Shown: positions 11,025 to 23,900, counted from the stretch's first letter. The stretch is 64,000 nucleotides of DNA from Boswellia sacra (GCA_013180625.2 SNVD02009596.1:248001-312000); one strand, 5' to 3'. Translations and numbers: made by a program. The notes: generated by a model not told the origin, from the letters alone.

Positions 11025-11393
11025 ATGACGCCAAAAAACACAAATATTTCTCACTATTCTTCTACCCAAATGGCCAACTCCACTGCTAGGATGCTACTCA
11101 AAGCCGGCAAGTCATTTCCCAATCTTCTCCGCACCCGATTTGTCGGTCACCCCAACATCAACGTTCGTAATAAACAACAGCTAATCGTTCAGTCCTTGAG
11201 CAACCCGACACAGAAGATTTACGAACATAAACCTATCTTGGGTGATGGGTTTAATTTCGTCGATTTCGTTCCCGGAAAGGATGACGAGTTGCGGACAGAG
11301 CGGTGGAAGTCGTCCACTGTGGAGGCGCGCGGGCGTCGTGTGGTGAGCGACGAGGATGAAGATGAGGAGTTTGAGGAGGATAGGCCAGGTTAA
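11025..11393 (+). CDS. Hypothetical protein, possible organelle presequence, acidic C-terminus
   Basis: The ORF runs from ATG 11025 to TAA 11391-11393, 122 codons before the stop. A second in-frame ATG at 11070 gives MANSTARMLLKAG, which is hydroxylated, Arg/Lys-containing and free of acidic residues like a mitochondrial or plastid presequence. The middle contains GDGFNFVDFVPG, and the end is strongly acidic (SDEDEDEEFEED). The frame stays open for 33 more codons beyond the TAA, all of the same acidic character (CSDDEDDDDYDDDDGDD), ending at TGA 11493-11495. The TAA may therefore be a recent nonsense change. The promoter motifs upstream support a real gene. I do not recognise the family. Confidence 0.5.
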   Translation: MTPKNTNISHYSSTQMANSTARMLLKAGKSFPNLLRTRFVGHPNINVRNKQQLIVQSLSNPTQKIYEHKPILGDGFNFVDFVPGKDDELRTERWKSSTVEARGRRVVSDEDEDEEFEEDRPG

Positions 11394-11495
11394 GATGATT
11401 TTGGTGAATTTTCCGATGATACTCCTTGCAGTGATGATGAAGATGATGATGATTATGATGACGATGATGGTGACGATCGTGATGTTAGGATTTGA
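11394..11495 (+). other. In-frame acidic continuation after TAA
   Basis: Thirty-three codons in the same frame as the preceding ORF, almost all Asp, Glu and Gly with Phe/Tyr, end at TGA. Because composition does not change across the stop, this looks like the former C-terminus of that protein. It could also be a simple GAT repeat without coding role. Confidence 0.45.
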
Positions 11496-11736
11496 TGATG
11501 ATATGATGATGAAACAATTATGTCACGTGGTTAATCTAATTTGATTGTTAATTTCTTCTTCTTTCAAGTTTTGTTATCTAACTTCCATTATCCTTTCCTG
11601 CGTCTTCCATTTTTTCTTTTAAAAATTTGATTCTAATAGTTTTCATTAAAATATAACAAATAAAATACATTAATTTAAGAGCTCACAAAAGTAATATGAG
11701 AGATGTTTACCCAAAAATTTGGATAAAAATTTTATG

Positions 11737-11995
11737 TTATGTTTTGATGACGATGACGGGGTTACGGCAGAGAGGGCAATTTGGTCTTTGCAACAACCAT
11801 TTATCAATATAATGCAAATGGTGCATAGGGAAAGCACTGACACAACTCATCATCAACAAACTCATTCAAGCAAATTGCACAATCCGTGCAACTTATTTGC
11901 ATTTCCTCATTACCACCAGGAGTTTTATAATTTATTGTAAGCAGCAAAACTGCAAGTCGTTCGGGCTTTATCCTTGCACATGTGCTTCCTGGAAT
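11737..11995 (-). pseudogene. RING-H2 (ATL-like) pseudogene fragment
   Basis: Read on the minus strand, the frame gives RIKPERLAVLLLTINYKTP, then CTDCAICLNEFVDDELCQCFP. After a one-base frameshift near 11842 it continues IDKWLLQRPNCPLCRNPV to a TAA at 11737-11739. The CAIC pair, the HxxH-like His residues, the IDKWL core and the CPLCR pair are RING-H2 landmarks. The Cys/His between the two halves are not correctly spaced (the expected C-I-D is Y-I-D), and the N-terminal membrane segment is missing. It is a broken relative of the intact gene 2.5 kb away on the same strand. Confidence 0.7.
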
Positions 11996-11999
11996 ACCC

Positions 12000-13759
12000 C
12001 GAGGCGACGGTTATGGTTATCGAATGCCAACCCAATAATCATCCTAATGGTGTTGCAATGGAGACATACAAGTAACCAGAATCCTAGTAGGAATAGAAAG
12101 ATGTAAACAAAAATAAGACCATGAAAGAAACATTAGAAATTGAAAAGGAAATGGAAGACGCAATGAAATTAAGACTAGAAAGGAGAGGAGCCATGTTTTT
12201 TATTAGTAATTTGTTGTTTGCAGGATCAAGAGATCATCAAAATTTGAAAGCAGATGGCCTGCTGGTAACCTCAGAATAATTTGTTTATAAAGTTCTTTAA
12301 AAGCCTAGGAGATATTTTTTTTTAAAATTTTTTTTGGTTTGAACAAATGAAACCTAAGTGCGTCATACGGTTGCTAATTCATTAACTTGATTTATATTCC
12401 CAAATTATTGCTAATTTAATCTGGTCCATTTTATTGTTAGAACAAGCTTGATTTACAAGTGCCTGCAGAGAAGTAAAGGGTTGTTTGGTATTTCATTTTT
12501 ATAAACCATTTTATGAGAAACTCTTATTTTCAGAACAAAATAAGTTTTGTAAAAACCAATCTCTCAACTTTTTTGTTTGAGCAAACTTGTATGCCAGAGA
12601 CAATACAAAAGTTAAAAACTATGCAACAGATAGAAAATGTTCAAACATTTTGGTCCCGTTTTGAGTCAAAATATGGGCAACTGAATTTGAAAATTATCTA
12701 TTTACTTCCAAATAGTTAGTTACTAATAGTTAATAACTAAACTAACTAAAATAATTATAAGATTGAGTTTTCTAAAGCTTTTCATTTTTCACCTATTTAA
12801 TAAAAATAAAATTTAAATGTAATAAAACATATATATTATGATTGTCAGTTATATAATATTTTGGATATTATCCACTAATTATAAAATTCAATCATTTTTA
12901 TGTATGAAAATGATTAATACATCAATTAGTAAGAGATGTATTTTAAAAATAATCATTTTAATTATATTTTTGAGTAGGCTAAATATGGATATGTAAGTCT
13001 GTAAGATATTTATCACAATATGGTATTCAAATTAGAAATAAGTTTATTCTATAATCACCACCACAACCCCACGCCAATTCTATAATTAAGGATCGGTTGT
13101 TTATTGAAATTAGTTTAATCTATACAGGTAAGATTTGTGTTGATTTATAATTAGCTATTATCCAACCATTCGCGATTGATTTATGAACATTGAGAAAGAT
13201 TTTCAGTCAATTAAATGCAAAATTTGTGTGATGATTTAATTAATTTATGGTGAATGTTATGGTAATTGAACAATTGGGAAAATATCGATTCTTGGATTGA
13301 AGTTGAACTACAAGCATCAATTATAAATATGTCCAAGAGTTGGCTTGATCTCCAACTAGATTGCAGGAAACGGAAAAAATAAATAGCTTTCTAATTAATT
13401 TTTCTTTTTTTTTTCCCACTGAAATTTTAAAATCTGTAAAAAGTTACCGACGCTATTTTTTTAAAATAATATTTCATAGGACATGTGAGCCTAAAAACTT
13501 AAATCATATCAAAGGAATACAAAATATAATTTCAGGTTATTCAAAATTAACTTGAAATTAATTTCAAGTGACTCGAATATGTATTTGTGAGACAAATTGT
13601 AGTTCTATGGCAAGAGGAATCATAAATGTAAAGAAAGAGTAATTAAAAAACGAGGGAGAGTCGAACAATCTATAACATATACATTTTACCTCTTCTTTTA
13701 ATTTTTCCTTTTTTTTTTCTGGTATTATTGATTAAGATTGATATTAAACTTATTGTTGT
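12000..13759. other. AT-rich intergenic, nothing recognised
   Basis: No ORF with a recognisable domain was found. A TTGTTTGGTA motif at about 12481 resembles ends of common plant MITEs, but no matching inverted end was found. Confidence 0.5.
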
Positions 13760-14231
13760 TTTGTCATTTTTTAATAACAAATAAATTTAATATTAAATTG
13801 TGAATACACAATAACTTAATTCAATATTCAAATCTTTAAAATATAACAAGGCCTGAATTAAAATTGAAACCTTGGGCCTACATTTTCACTAAACCTGTCC
13901 TGAATGGACTGCTGCACATAAACGTTCAAAACCCGTTCTCTTCTTTCTTTATTTGATATATCTACAGTTTGCATAACAATCATCGACATTTTTTTTTGTC
14001 ATTTTTAATAACAAATATATGTAATACAAACATGTGAATACACAAAAACTTAATTCAACATGCAAATCTTTAAAATATAACAAGGCCTAAATTAAAATTT
14101 AAACATTGGGCCTACATTTTCAGTGAGCCCATCCTGAATGGACTGCTGTACATGAACTTTCAAAACCTGTTCCCCTCTTTCTCTATTTGATACATCTACA
14201 ATTACAATTCGCATAACAATCATTGACACCT
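13760..14231. repeat. ~236-bp tandem duplication
   Basis: Two diverged head-to-tail copies (about 13760-13996 and 13997-14231) share TTAATAACAAATA, then AAATATAACAAGGCCT, GGGCCTACATTTTCA and CCTGAATGGACTGCTG in the same order. The duplication lies just 3' of the RING-H2 gene on its strand. No coding potential is seen. Confidence 0.85.
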
Positions 14232-14477
14232 ATGTGCATTAAATAACCCTAAATATATGATATTGTCCTCTTTAAATCTGTGAATAATTAATTTATTTAT
14301 GTGCAATGCACCATCACTAACTCAAAATTCTGTTCCTAACAAGTCTCTTATGCATTCAAAAGCTATTTCATTATAGAAAATATCATGCGAAATGGATGAC
14401 ATGATATGTCTATCGTATCGAAAATTTTTTTCATTAAAGGGAAATTAATATGAACATTACAAACATGCATGTTGCAG

Positions 14478-15047
14478 CTATGGATCTAATATGCATTTAC
14501 GACAAATTGGGCAAGTTAAATGATTTCTCAACCAGTGATCAATGCATTTCAAATGAAAAATGTGCTTGCAAGCTGGAAAAACTCTACAGGAGTCACCATC
14601 CGTATAATCATCCAAGCAAATGGAACATTCGCTAGAATGCAAAAACGTTTCTTGGCTTTCATAAATCACTGGTGGCAACAATTTTTCTAAAGCCTGTTGC
14701 CTTAGTGCTCTTCTTGTCTCTATGCTGCTCGGGAGTTCATCGAATAAATCCAACGACCAATTATCATCATCCGAAATACCTATGGCTTGATAAGTTATGA
14801 TCCTCGCTCTTTGATGATGAGAATTTGCTCTTCCTAGTTCAAGATCACGTGGTTCATACCTTCCGAAAAATGGTGAACAAATGCACTCGCAGATAATGTA
14901 AGCGATGAATGTGATGAAAGATGCGGCCACAATGCAGATTGCCACTCCACAGATGAAGATGACAATCATGATGCCAATGGCTGCGAAGATGCCAAAAACA
15001 AGAGAATTATTTGGAGGTAAGGGAAGACTAAAGGCTTCAGCAACCAT
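14478..15047 (-). CDS. RING-H2 finger E3 ubiquitin ligase, ATL-like, membrane-anchored
   Basis: This single-exon gene of 189 codons is intact from ATG to TAG. A long hydrophobic N-terminal stretch (about residues 16-57) should anchor it in an endomembrane or plasma membrane. The C-terminus holds a perfect RING-H2: C141-x2-C144-x15-C160-x1-H162-x2-H165-x2-C168-x10-C179-x2-C182, with the usual I-D-x-W-L and T-C-P-I-C-R. RING-H2 proteins recruit an E2 and transfer ubiquitin to substrates, and ATL members often act in defence signalling. The start has A at -3 and G at +4. The GLD motif of classical ATLs is not clear, so subfamily placement is uncertain. The substrate is unknown. A broken relative lies at 11737-11995. 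Confidence 0.85.
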   Translation of the reverse strand: MVAEAFSLPLPPNNSLVFGIFAAIGIMIVIFICGVAICIVAASFITFIAYIICECICSPFFGRYEPRDLELGRANSHHQRARIITYQAIGISDDDNWSLDLFDELPSSIETRRALRQQALEKLLPPVIYESQETFLHSSECSICLDDYTDGDSCRVFPACKHIFHLKCIDHWLRNHLTCPICRKCILDP

Positions 15048-17158
15048 GGTGTGTAATTGTTGTGTAAAATTAAATTATAAATTTCTGATCAAAGAAAGCG
15101 GCTAGATCATATGATTATGTTAATGACTCAAAATAAGTGTTATATTTAACATTTGAAGCATGTTAATTACTATGCAGCTAAAACTATCTTAGATGTTATA
15201 TCAATCAAAACAAATTACAGTTTCATAGAAGAGGATCAGGCAGCTAGTTAGAATGGAAGAAATTAAGGTGGAAACTGTTAAGAATCCAAGCTTTTTTTTT
15301 TTTTTTTTTTTTGTGAGTGGGTTCAACAAATTAAATTAGAGACTCTTTAACTCTTAAAAATAACTCCAATCACATGGTAATAAACTTTCAAGGCTAGCTG
15401 CAATGCTGTTGGGTTAGTTAGACTTCTGTAAAACCATAAATAAACAATATTTAAACTTACTATAATAAAATAAATGTATCACTTCAACCAATGTCATTAG
15501 TATTAGCTAATAATTATCATCTTTTTGTTAGAACGTCCACTAGAATAGTATATATTCAACTCTTAACAAAATTAAGGTATGCTATTGTTAAAAGATACGT
15601 AGATGATTCTATTTGGATATGAAAGGCTTTGAGTTCTTATGATCTTTTGGTTATTAGGTGAATACATCAACAATATATAACATTAGATGAATTAATGCAG
15701 AGAACGACTTACAAATTCAAATATCTTCTAAAGGTTCAATTTTTATGTATTATAATATGAAATCTCGATCAATCAAGAGATGCATACGTATGATTTGTGA
15801 GTAATCAATATTGTCGTGCATTTAATTAAAATGTACGACTATTACAATTCAAATGCCAACAGCCATGTATACATTAAAATGATTATTTGTTGTTTATTCG
15901 AGAATACTCAAATTAAGTGAACATGATCATGTGCCTCAAAGAGCTATTAATTGATGATACGAGGAAGTAATAAGTTAAATAATTAATTTTGTAAATAGGG
16001 TGAGATTTTTGGCACTTAAAAAACTCCTCTCCTTATCTAATTTTTTTAATATACCTTCTGTTACTTTTAAAAATTAGATATTTATCAAAAACAGTAACTT
16101 TATAACTGTAAAATTAACCTCATTTAGCCAATAAATCCAATTGATCAATGCTTAATTTAATAAAAAAATGCAATATTTCTTTTTTCAAAACCTAGTTTGA
16201 TTGAAAAATCATCACTAAAATGTATGCATGTCAATCAATATCAAATAGTTTGTGAAATTTTATATATTTTATTGCATTTTTCATTCAATTAATTAAGTTA
16301 TAATCTATTTAATTTATGTTGGTTGTATGTGAATACTTTTAGAATAATGAAAAAGTAAGTGAGTAAAAATCTAATTTATAAAATTTTAATAGGTAGGTTT
16401 ACTTCGGATAATTAGTGTTTAACATATAATTTTGGACATATAAATATAAAGTCTCATCCAGTGTGGACTGTAGACCCCAGACTCAAGACTTAGGGGCTGT
16501 TTGGTATGAGGGATGAGAATCTTGGGAATGAGAATATGATTTATGAGAAAGTGAAAGATATGAATGTGATTGATGGGAAAAAAACATTAATATGTTTGGT
16601 TACCTACTGAAATATTGGTATAATTAAGAATCAGATTATTGTGTTTGATTGTATATAAGAATATGTTGATTTTATTTGAGTAAATTTTATAATTAAATTT
16701 TTTTAATATATCAAAAATACTTATTTTATTCTTTATATTTTAAAATCACAATTAATACAACAATATTGCCATTGAAAATCAAAGTTTCAGTTCAAAATAC
16801 TCTTTTTTCTTTTTTAAATAAAGAGATAAGAAAATTAAAGTAAAAAAAAATTATTTAAAAAAAAGTAACTTGAAAAATCAAAAGAAAATCAAAGCCAATC
16901 ATAAGTAAAAAAATAATAATAATAAAATTGAGATCATAAGAGAACATGATAAGAGATATTAAAAAAAAAAAAACCCAACGTAAATGAAAATCTCGTTTTC
17001 TAATAACCCCAAGCAGTATATCATCTTGAAGACTATCTTTAGCAGCACTCAAGGTTGGCAAAGTTGGACTTAGAATTTTACCATAATTGAGGTGTAAATG
17101 GAGGGGCCCACTAATCATGTGCATTTTCAGAGTCTTCTGTCAATATGTTCTTGCTATA
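15048..17158. other. AT-rich intergenic, upstream of the RING-H2 gene
   Basis: No gene was recognised. It holds a poly-T run near 15292-15312 and, near 16493, a GGGGCTGTTTGGTA motif typical of a MITE terminus, whose second end I could not find. The 15048-15300 part should contain the promoter of the minus-strand RING-H2 gene. Confidence 0.45.
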
Positions 17159-17466
17159 AATTGGAACATATTTTTCCAATCACTGCCGCACGTGTCTTGT
17201 ACAACTTGAAAAGCTTTATATCCAAGAGGCTCCGCGGTTAAAGGAAGTCTTTTATATGGATGATTAAATAGAAGAAGATGTAATGGAAGGGAATGGAGAA
17301 GTCATTGTGATCCCTAAGTTGAGAGAATTAAAACCTGGTAAACTAGACAGCTTCTTGCCAAAAATATTATCATCTATCTTGTCCTGCTTTGGAAGAGTTT
17401 GGAATATATTCTTGTTCTAGATTGACTGCTTTCCTTTCTGAATTTAAAATGCAAGATCTAAAAGAG
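17159..17466 (+). pseudogene. R-gene copy B, relic of exon 1 3' end
   Basis: This is diverged sequence matching the last part of the NBS-LRR exon at about 49270-49595. ATTGGAACATATTTTTCCA, TCTTTTATATGGATGA and the final CAAGATCTAAAAGAG are all recognisable, and it ends at a GT donor in the same place as the intact gene. Several frameshifts and stops are present, and nothing of the CC or NBS domains remains upstream. It is the 5' remnant of the decayed copy whose later exons lie at 18190-19339. Confidence 0.8.
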
Positions 17467-17820
17467 GTATGCTTTTTATTCCTTTTCTCAAAAAAAAAAA
17501 AAAATCAAGTTTAGATTAACTTAATTTATATTAATTACCTTTTTTTTCTCTTCTTCTTCTTATTATTGTTATTGTTTTGTCAAAGATTTTACGCATAATT
17601 TTGCTTTCTTTTCTTTCCTTTTTTTCAGATATCACCAAAATGTATGACGTTTCCATTTGCAAAATGTACTTTTACACTTTTGCACAACCAAACAATTATA
17701 AACAATTCTGTTTAAACGGTCAATTGTTAAGAGGAAACTAATTTCTTCTTCTGTTGTAGTTACTGATAGTTGATGTTGCCTGAGAATACGTAGAAAAAGA
17801 GCAACTTATAAATTATTAAA

Positions 17821-17837
17821 GAGAGAGAGAGAGAGGG

Positions 17838-17871
<34 letters not shown>
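17821..17871. repeat. (GA)n followed by 33-base poly-G tract
   Basis: A GA dinucleotide run leads into GGGC and then an uninterrupted run of 33 G (17839-17871). Homopolymer G of this length is rare in a plant genome and could form G-quadruplexes. Its exact length is also the kind of feature sequencing gets wrong. It lies in the former intron of R-gene copy B. Confidence 0.9.
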
Positions 17872-18189
17872 CGCGTGGTAGAGAAAAGAATAGGACACTT
17901 CAGCTATTTAAGTTTACTCGGATCGAAAATGGCATTTTCGTCTATTTGCTAACTGTCATCAACCATCAATGGTCAAAAGCCCTTCAGTCGTTTGAGTTAA
18001 CAGCTAAATCGAAACCTCAGGAGATAGATTGGAATATCTAAAAACTGCGGCCCTGATTTAATTAGGCCTTACCTCAAGGGGAAATGGAATTATCCCCAGT
18101 CGACTCCTTTGTGAGTGGTTTTCACTTTTCATGTTTAATTTCTTGTTAGTAGATTTGGAATTTTTTGATAAATTTGCGTGACTTGTTTT

Positions 18190-19339
18190 TATGGAACCTA
18201 ATTTGGAGGTTGCAACCACCAATTGTGTGATGGAATTATATTCTTTTATGTTTGAGTCATGACTTGAAAAATTTAGAATTCGGAATTTTAAGTTTTTAGA
18301 CTGATGAACAAAAACGACAATTCAATTATCTCTCTCAAGCTGGAATGAAGTTCAAGCCACAACACCTACCCTTCTACATATCTCTAAATGTAGTCAATTG
18401 AGACATATTTTCTCACCTACTCTTGCTCAAAATCTGTTGCAATTGCGAGAATTGAATGTTTGGGATTGTGAGGAGTTGGAGCAAATCATAGTTAAAAATG
18501 ATTAAGAGGATGATAACCAACCAGATCTACTCTTTCCAAATCTTAGGTTAATTGATGTGAGGAGGTGTAAGAAATTAAAACGTGTATCCATAGCCAGAGG
18601 TATGCCGAAATTGGAAAAGTTGCATGTTTGGGACTATGGGGAATTGGAGCAAATCATAGTTGAAGATGATGAAGAGGAGCATGATATCCATCCTCATCAA
18701 CTCCTTCCAAATCTTAGAGTAATTGATGTCCAGAGGTGTAAGAAATTAAAACGTGTGTTTCCTATCACCTTAGCCAGAGGTCTTCAACGACTAAAAGAAT
18801 TATATATAGGGGAGAAATTTGAATTAGAACAAGTATTTGGAGACAGTAAAGTCATGGAGATGGATGACAAGGTAATATTGTTGCCTCAACTTCAGGTTTT
18901 GTCACTATGGGAATTACCAAGGCTGACCAACTTCTGCCCAATGGGTTATCACTTCATATTTGCATCTTTAATTAATATGGAAAATTAGCTGTTAAAGGAT
19001 GTGGTAAGATAGCAAAAAAAATTTCGTTTGAAAAAAACTAGAGTATTGTTCATGCAGAAGCTAAAGTAAGGAACTACTGCATAATAATAATTATTATTGC
19101 TTAATTAATTAGACTTACTTCTTAATATTATACTTTTCTTATTCCATCCATGCTAATTTCGGTTGTTAATTATACTCTCTGCGGCCGCCCAATTCCAAAG
19201 AAGGCAGCAAAGGTAATGAACAGCACACTGTGGATATCCCTTGCTATGATTCTTGCAAATTGCGGGCAATGTTACCACTATACATGGAACAAATGACAAC
19301 CAAAGGAATATCACCCAGCAGAAGCAGAAGGAAACTTGA
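18190..19339 (+). pseudogene. R-gene copy B, decayed LRR and terminal exons
   Basis: From the former acceptor (now TTTTTATGG) the sequence follows the exon-4 type with deletions, a TAA at about 18502, and then an open stretch 18557-18988 (LEQIIVEDDEEEHDIH, LEQVFGDSKVMEMDDK). A block of about 162 bp (about 18448-18608) is duplicated in tandem with the next LRR block. A donor AAA/GTAAGG lies at about 19065. The terminal-exon acceptor has changed from CTCTGCAG to CTCTGCGG (about 19185), and the tail (19186-19339) is shifted. With the exon-1 relic upstream, it forms a dead CC-NBS-LRR copy. Confidence 0.85.
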
Positions 19340-20950
19340 AGGCAATGTCGCCTTTTTTACATTAACTACAAGAAAAGATCTATCACCACCTGCTTGCGAA
19401 ATTTCCCCTACTACCATAACATCAATTGAAAAACAGAGGCTGCTGATTATTGCTGAACAGATTTGTGATGCAATTGTGATCCAGTTCTCTTCACCACTGA
19501 ATCTAGAGAAGATTAGGGCTTGTTTCACGGGAAGAATAGACTGCAGAAGGGAAGAATCTCACCATCTTCAATTTTAATGTTTGGATGGCTACTGCTTTAT
19601 CTGAACATTTTTATCTTCATTGTATACCTCTTTTTACACTTGCATTTTTCCTCATATGTGGAGTGCTTCCTTTATTTCACTTGTTAATTATTATGTTTTC
19701 TATTCCTATTTGTTTTAGGCCACATGAAACCTCTCTTATGCTAAACTTTGAAGCTTTATTCCTCTAAACTCATAATAACAAAAACACAGTTCCTGTAAAC
19801 TTTGGTTCCTCCATGATATTGCAGTCTCGACATGTTGAGACAAGTAGAACCAACTTAGTACCTTCCTCATTCACCTTATTGAAATTATACATGCTTTATG
19901 TGATTACTTTTTTTTATCATAAGATGAGAAATTGAGCTCATAAATTCTTCCTTTCCATTATTATCTATTAGAAGTTGTCCTTGGCAAAATTTGAGTACTC
20001 TGCTTCTCCTTTTTCCCCTTCCAATTCCAACTTCATTTATTAGAACATGTATTTATGCATCTCCTAGGCGTCTTCGTCTATGAAGATGAATGATGTTTTG
20101 TAAAGAAAGTTATTCAATTTAAGTACTATTCTTGCATGCACTTTTGTTTCTCATGAAAAGTTTATCATCAAATATGTTAGATTAAAGAAATATGAGCGTA
20201 TTGCCTCAAACCACTGGAATAATGCTACATGCACCTTAGTGTTTAAATAATGCTATGTTTTCTTCACCTCACTTGTTATTTCCACTAGATATATCTTCTC
20301 CTCCATTTCTTTCTTGAAGAAATACATAAACAATCACCTCTACATGATCATGTCCTCTTTTATGCTTAACGTATTCTCTCCTTCTTGCTATCTTCTACAT
20401 GATCATGTCCTCTTCTGCTCAATCTAGTCTCTCAGGAATCATCTCTGCCTTGATCATCCTTAATCAACTGCAACTGCTTTAAAATACAACAACTTCCCAC
20501 TTACTCCATTGCAGTAGGGTTTTTACGCTGGTATCAAATTTTTGATAGACTTATCAAATATCTTGAAAGGCATACAGTCGCTAGATATGTCCATGCTAAT
20601 GTTAGGTGTTTTCAAGGTGAAGGATGCTTTGGCACGCCAAAGCTTGAGTTTAGATTATTACGTATGATGGATTGGTCTACCCCCACGTCATACCGAGGAG
20701 ATCTCTTTCCATTCATTGAGTTTCCAATTAGATTATGGGCCTTCTGGCAAATCTTTACCGGAAAGCTTTGTGTACTTAAGCTTGATGGTATACAGAATTC
20801 AAGAACCATTATTAGTTTGGCTAGTGGAACGTACTCTGGAGATCTTGAATTCTACTGATGATTCAAATTATTTTGAACCAGTTTACTTAGTGATATGCTC
20901 TAGTGTATTACTATCCTTATAGTACATTGCCCAGTTTACAATGGGTAGTG
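19340..20950 (+). other. Shared R-gene 3' flank (copy B)
   Basis: Colinear with 5200-7300 after copy A' and with 62690-63990 after copy D, including CACTTGCATTTTTCCTCATA-type and GAGATCTC-type blocks in the same order. No gene was recognised. Confidence 0.6.
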
Positions 20951-23900
20951 GCACTGGCATTTGCATTGTGTTGTGTGACTATCTCGGGTTTAAGTGAAGC
21001 GTTGATTCCTATATATAATTGTAATATTAACGACAATGTGGTTACCGAAGTTTTGTTATTTCGTCGCTAATTATAGTTCTTGCAGATTTCCTATGTGATT
21101 TTGTAGCGTTGATATATACACAAATAAATGTCGTCTTCTCACCTCTCTGTATGAACTTGGAATATATAATTTTTTAACACAGAATGATGATGTTTTAGAA
21201 ACAAGGTTATCAAATCTGTTGATGGATATCCTAAGCCAGATAGCATGAAGTTCGAATAAATTTAAAGAAGCTTTTAGGTGCTATATATAAATATACTATA
21301 GTTGAGTTCCTGGATTAGTAGAGCAAGTAATGAAAATTAGATTACGCAAAATGAAATCAGTCTATGGCTCTTTATAAAATACTTCTCAATGCTGCTGACG
21401 AAGTCTCGTATCTCCATTTGAGTCCATTTCCTAATTAACTAATCCATATATCTACGTGTATATGATCTAACAGAAAATAAGAAATTTAACAGCATAAGTG
21501 TAATAGTGTTCATTTACTTTGTTTCCTTTATTTCTCTTTGTTTTCGATTTTCCTTCTTTCTTCTTTCTTCTTCCTTCTTATTTCTTTTCTTTTTTTTTTT
21601 TTTTCTATCTTTCTATCAATTGGAGCAAAATAACAATTCATTAGATGAAGGGGAAGGTAAGACTATTATTCCATATGAGATAGTCTACAAACAGCTTGAA
21701 CATGCAGGAAATCAAACATCGTAAAAACCATGTAGTACTTGACCTCTGTAGCTTATATTACATCAATTTTGAAACAATCCAAGCCTTAGTCCCTCATCTT
21801 TAAAAATTTTGAGGCGCATGGGATTCCTATTTTGTATGTTAAAGATTTTTTATTATCAAGGGAAACCAAAGTACCATGGCCTCCTGGTTGATTTTATTGC
21901 AAACATCACCACAGTTCATAGGGACGAAATATCCCAATTAATATATAGGTAGGGGCTTCACATTTTTCTATGTTTTAATATATATGTAATTGTTGCCACA
22001 TATATGTTAAAACGTTGATTTGGCTCTTTGTACGATCACAACCTCAATTTTGTCGCCGTCAAGTGGGGTTTCACAGGGTGGGTCGTTTTTGTTATCATCA
22101 GTCATAAACTTGGGCCCATGGTTGAGACTGTTATGGTCACCTCAAATCTAAAACAAATCCATACTCTGACCCACTATGGACCTAGAAACCAACCAGCGAG
22201 CAGCTGCCCCTACCACCCTTGACTCTATCCTTAACCTCTTTTTTTTTTTTTTCCATAATATTACCTTAATAGAATATTAGCTTCAATTATGAAACATTTT
22301 GCAAATGATATAGATTTTTTTACTCATAAATGCCACAACTCAAATATGTTTAATATGTTTAGATAATCATGTAAAATTGTCGAAAGGATATTTTTAATAG
22401 GTTGACTTAATTATTCAAAAATTCAAAGACTTTATTTTTGTTTTTAATTTCTTTTAAGACATTAACTGAAGTATATTTAAAGCAATAATTTATGTTTTCT
22501 TTGTTAAAAAAAGGACAAAAATTGTTTGAACATAAATAGTGTATCACGATTTCAAATAATTAATTCAACTAAATTATACATGATAAAGCAAATAAATTAT
22601 CAATTTACAAAATGTGAATTTATATTCATTAAGTGTTTGGATATTTCTTCTGCTGATTTATCTAAAGATCTCTGTGTTTCTTATATCTTTCTTTTCATTT
22701 GCATGTGTATGACTGTCTAATTCAATTAAGTGAACTGTTGGTCAATTATTTATGCTGTTTCTGATGCAGAATTATAAAAATTACCATCACCATAGGAGAT
22801 AAAAAAAGAGAGTAAGAGATAGCAAGCTATAATGTATAAATCAAGTGCTTTGCTAATTAAATGTACCCATTTTTTTTTAATATTCATAATGTATTTCAAT
22901 TACAAATAAATTCGTTTAAATCATGGATGATAAAGCAAATAAACTGCAAATTGAACGTAATGTGAATTTCTTGTTATTAAATAAAAAGCCTTTAAGCTTG
23001 TTGATGATTATATAAATTTGATAATTTATTTTCTTCAATAAGCTATAATTTTGTTGATTAAACATCTTCAATGATCTTATGAGGATATGATTTCTTACTT
23101 CTTTTATTCATTTAATGAATTTTTTTGTTAATAATATATTCTTTTTTAATCTTATAAAGATTTTTATTTTCCATTCCATTTCTTTTTTTCCTTTTTGATG
23201 GTACATATGTATGTGCACCTTCTATAGGAGTGTAAAAAAATGATGGTCAAGCTAGGTGCCAAATTGGGGTTAAGTTTTTTTTTTTTTTTTTTTTTTAATC
23301 AAGGTATCCAGGCTAACTAATCTTCAAGAGAGACTATTCACGATCTACTATTTAATTTATGAGATAATTCTTTTTGAAAAATCAAACCTAGACCTCAGCA
23401 TAGCCTTACCACTTCTTCCTTGATTATGCCATTGCTACTAATTTGATTTTCTTTAATTGATTCACCTAATTTCTATTTCCCATGCTGAAAAAACCACCTA
23501 AAAACGATTATTGACTTATCAATGACATAAACATAATTTTGATTTTTGTTGGGTTGGACATCCACATGTACTTTGTTGTTGTGCTTTTTTTATTTATTTA
23601 TTATGAGAGAGAACTTAGCAAAGCAAAGTATATTTTAATATTTGCATATACAAACCTCATTTTGTAGAAATTATATATTTGAGATAAAAATTAAACAAAA
23701 TTAGTATGATATTACTCAATCAATAGCAAATTATTCATCAAAATTTATTATATTGATTTATTATATTATTTTTTTATTGATATGATGATATGACTTTTAT
23801 ATATAAATTATGTTTATAGACTCTGTAAATGTAAATTAAAGAAACAAACAATAATTAACATATATAAATCTTTCTCATCAAATTTTTTATTATTATTCAA

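Noticed and set aside
16493..16680. GGGGCTGTTTGGTA motif as the end of a MITE
   Set aside because: No matching inverted terminus or target duplication could be found downstream. The similar motif at 12481 was dropped for the same reason.
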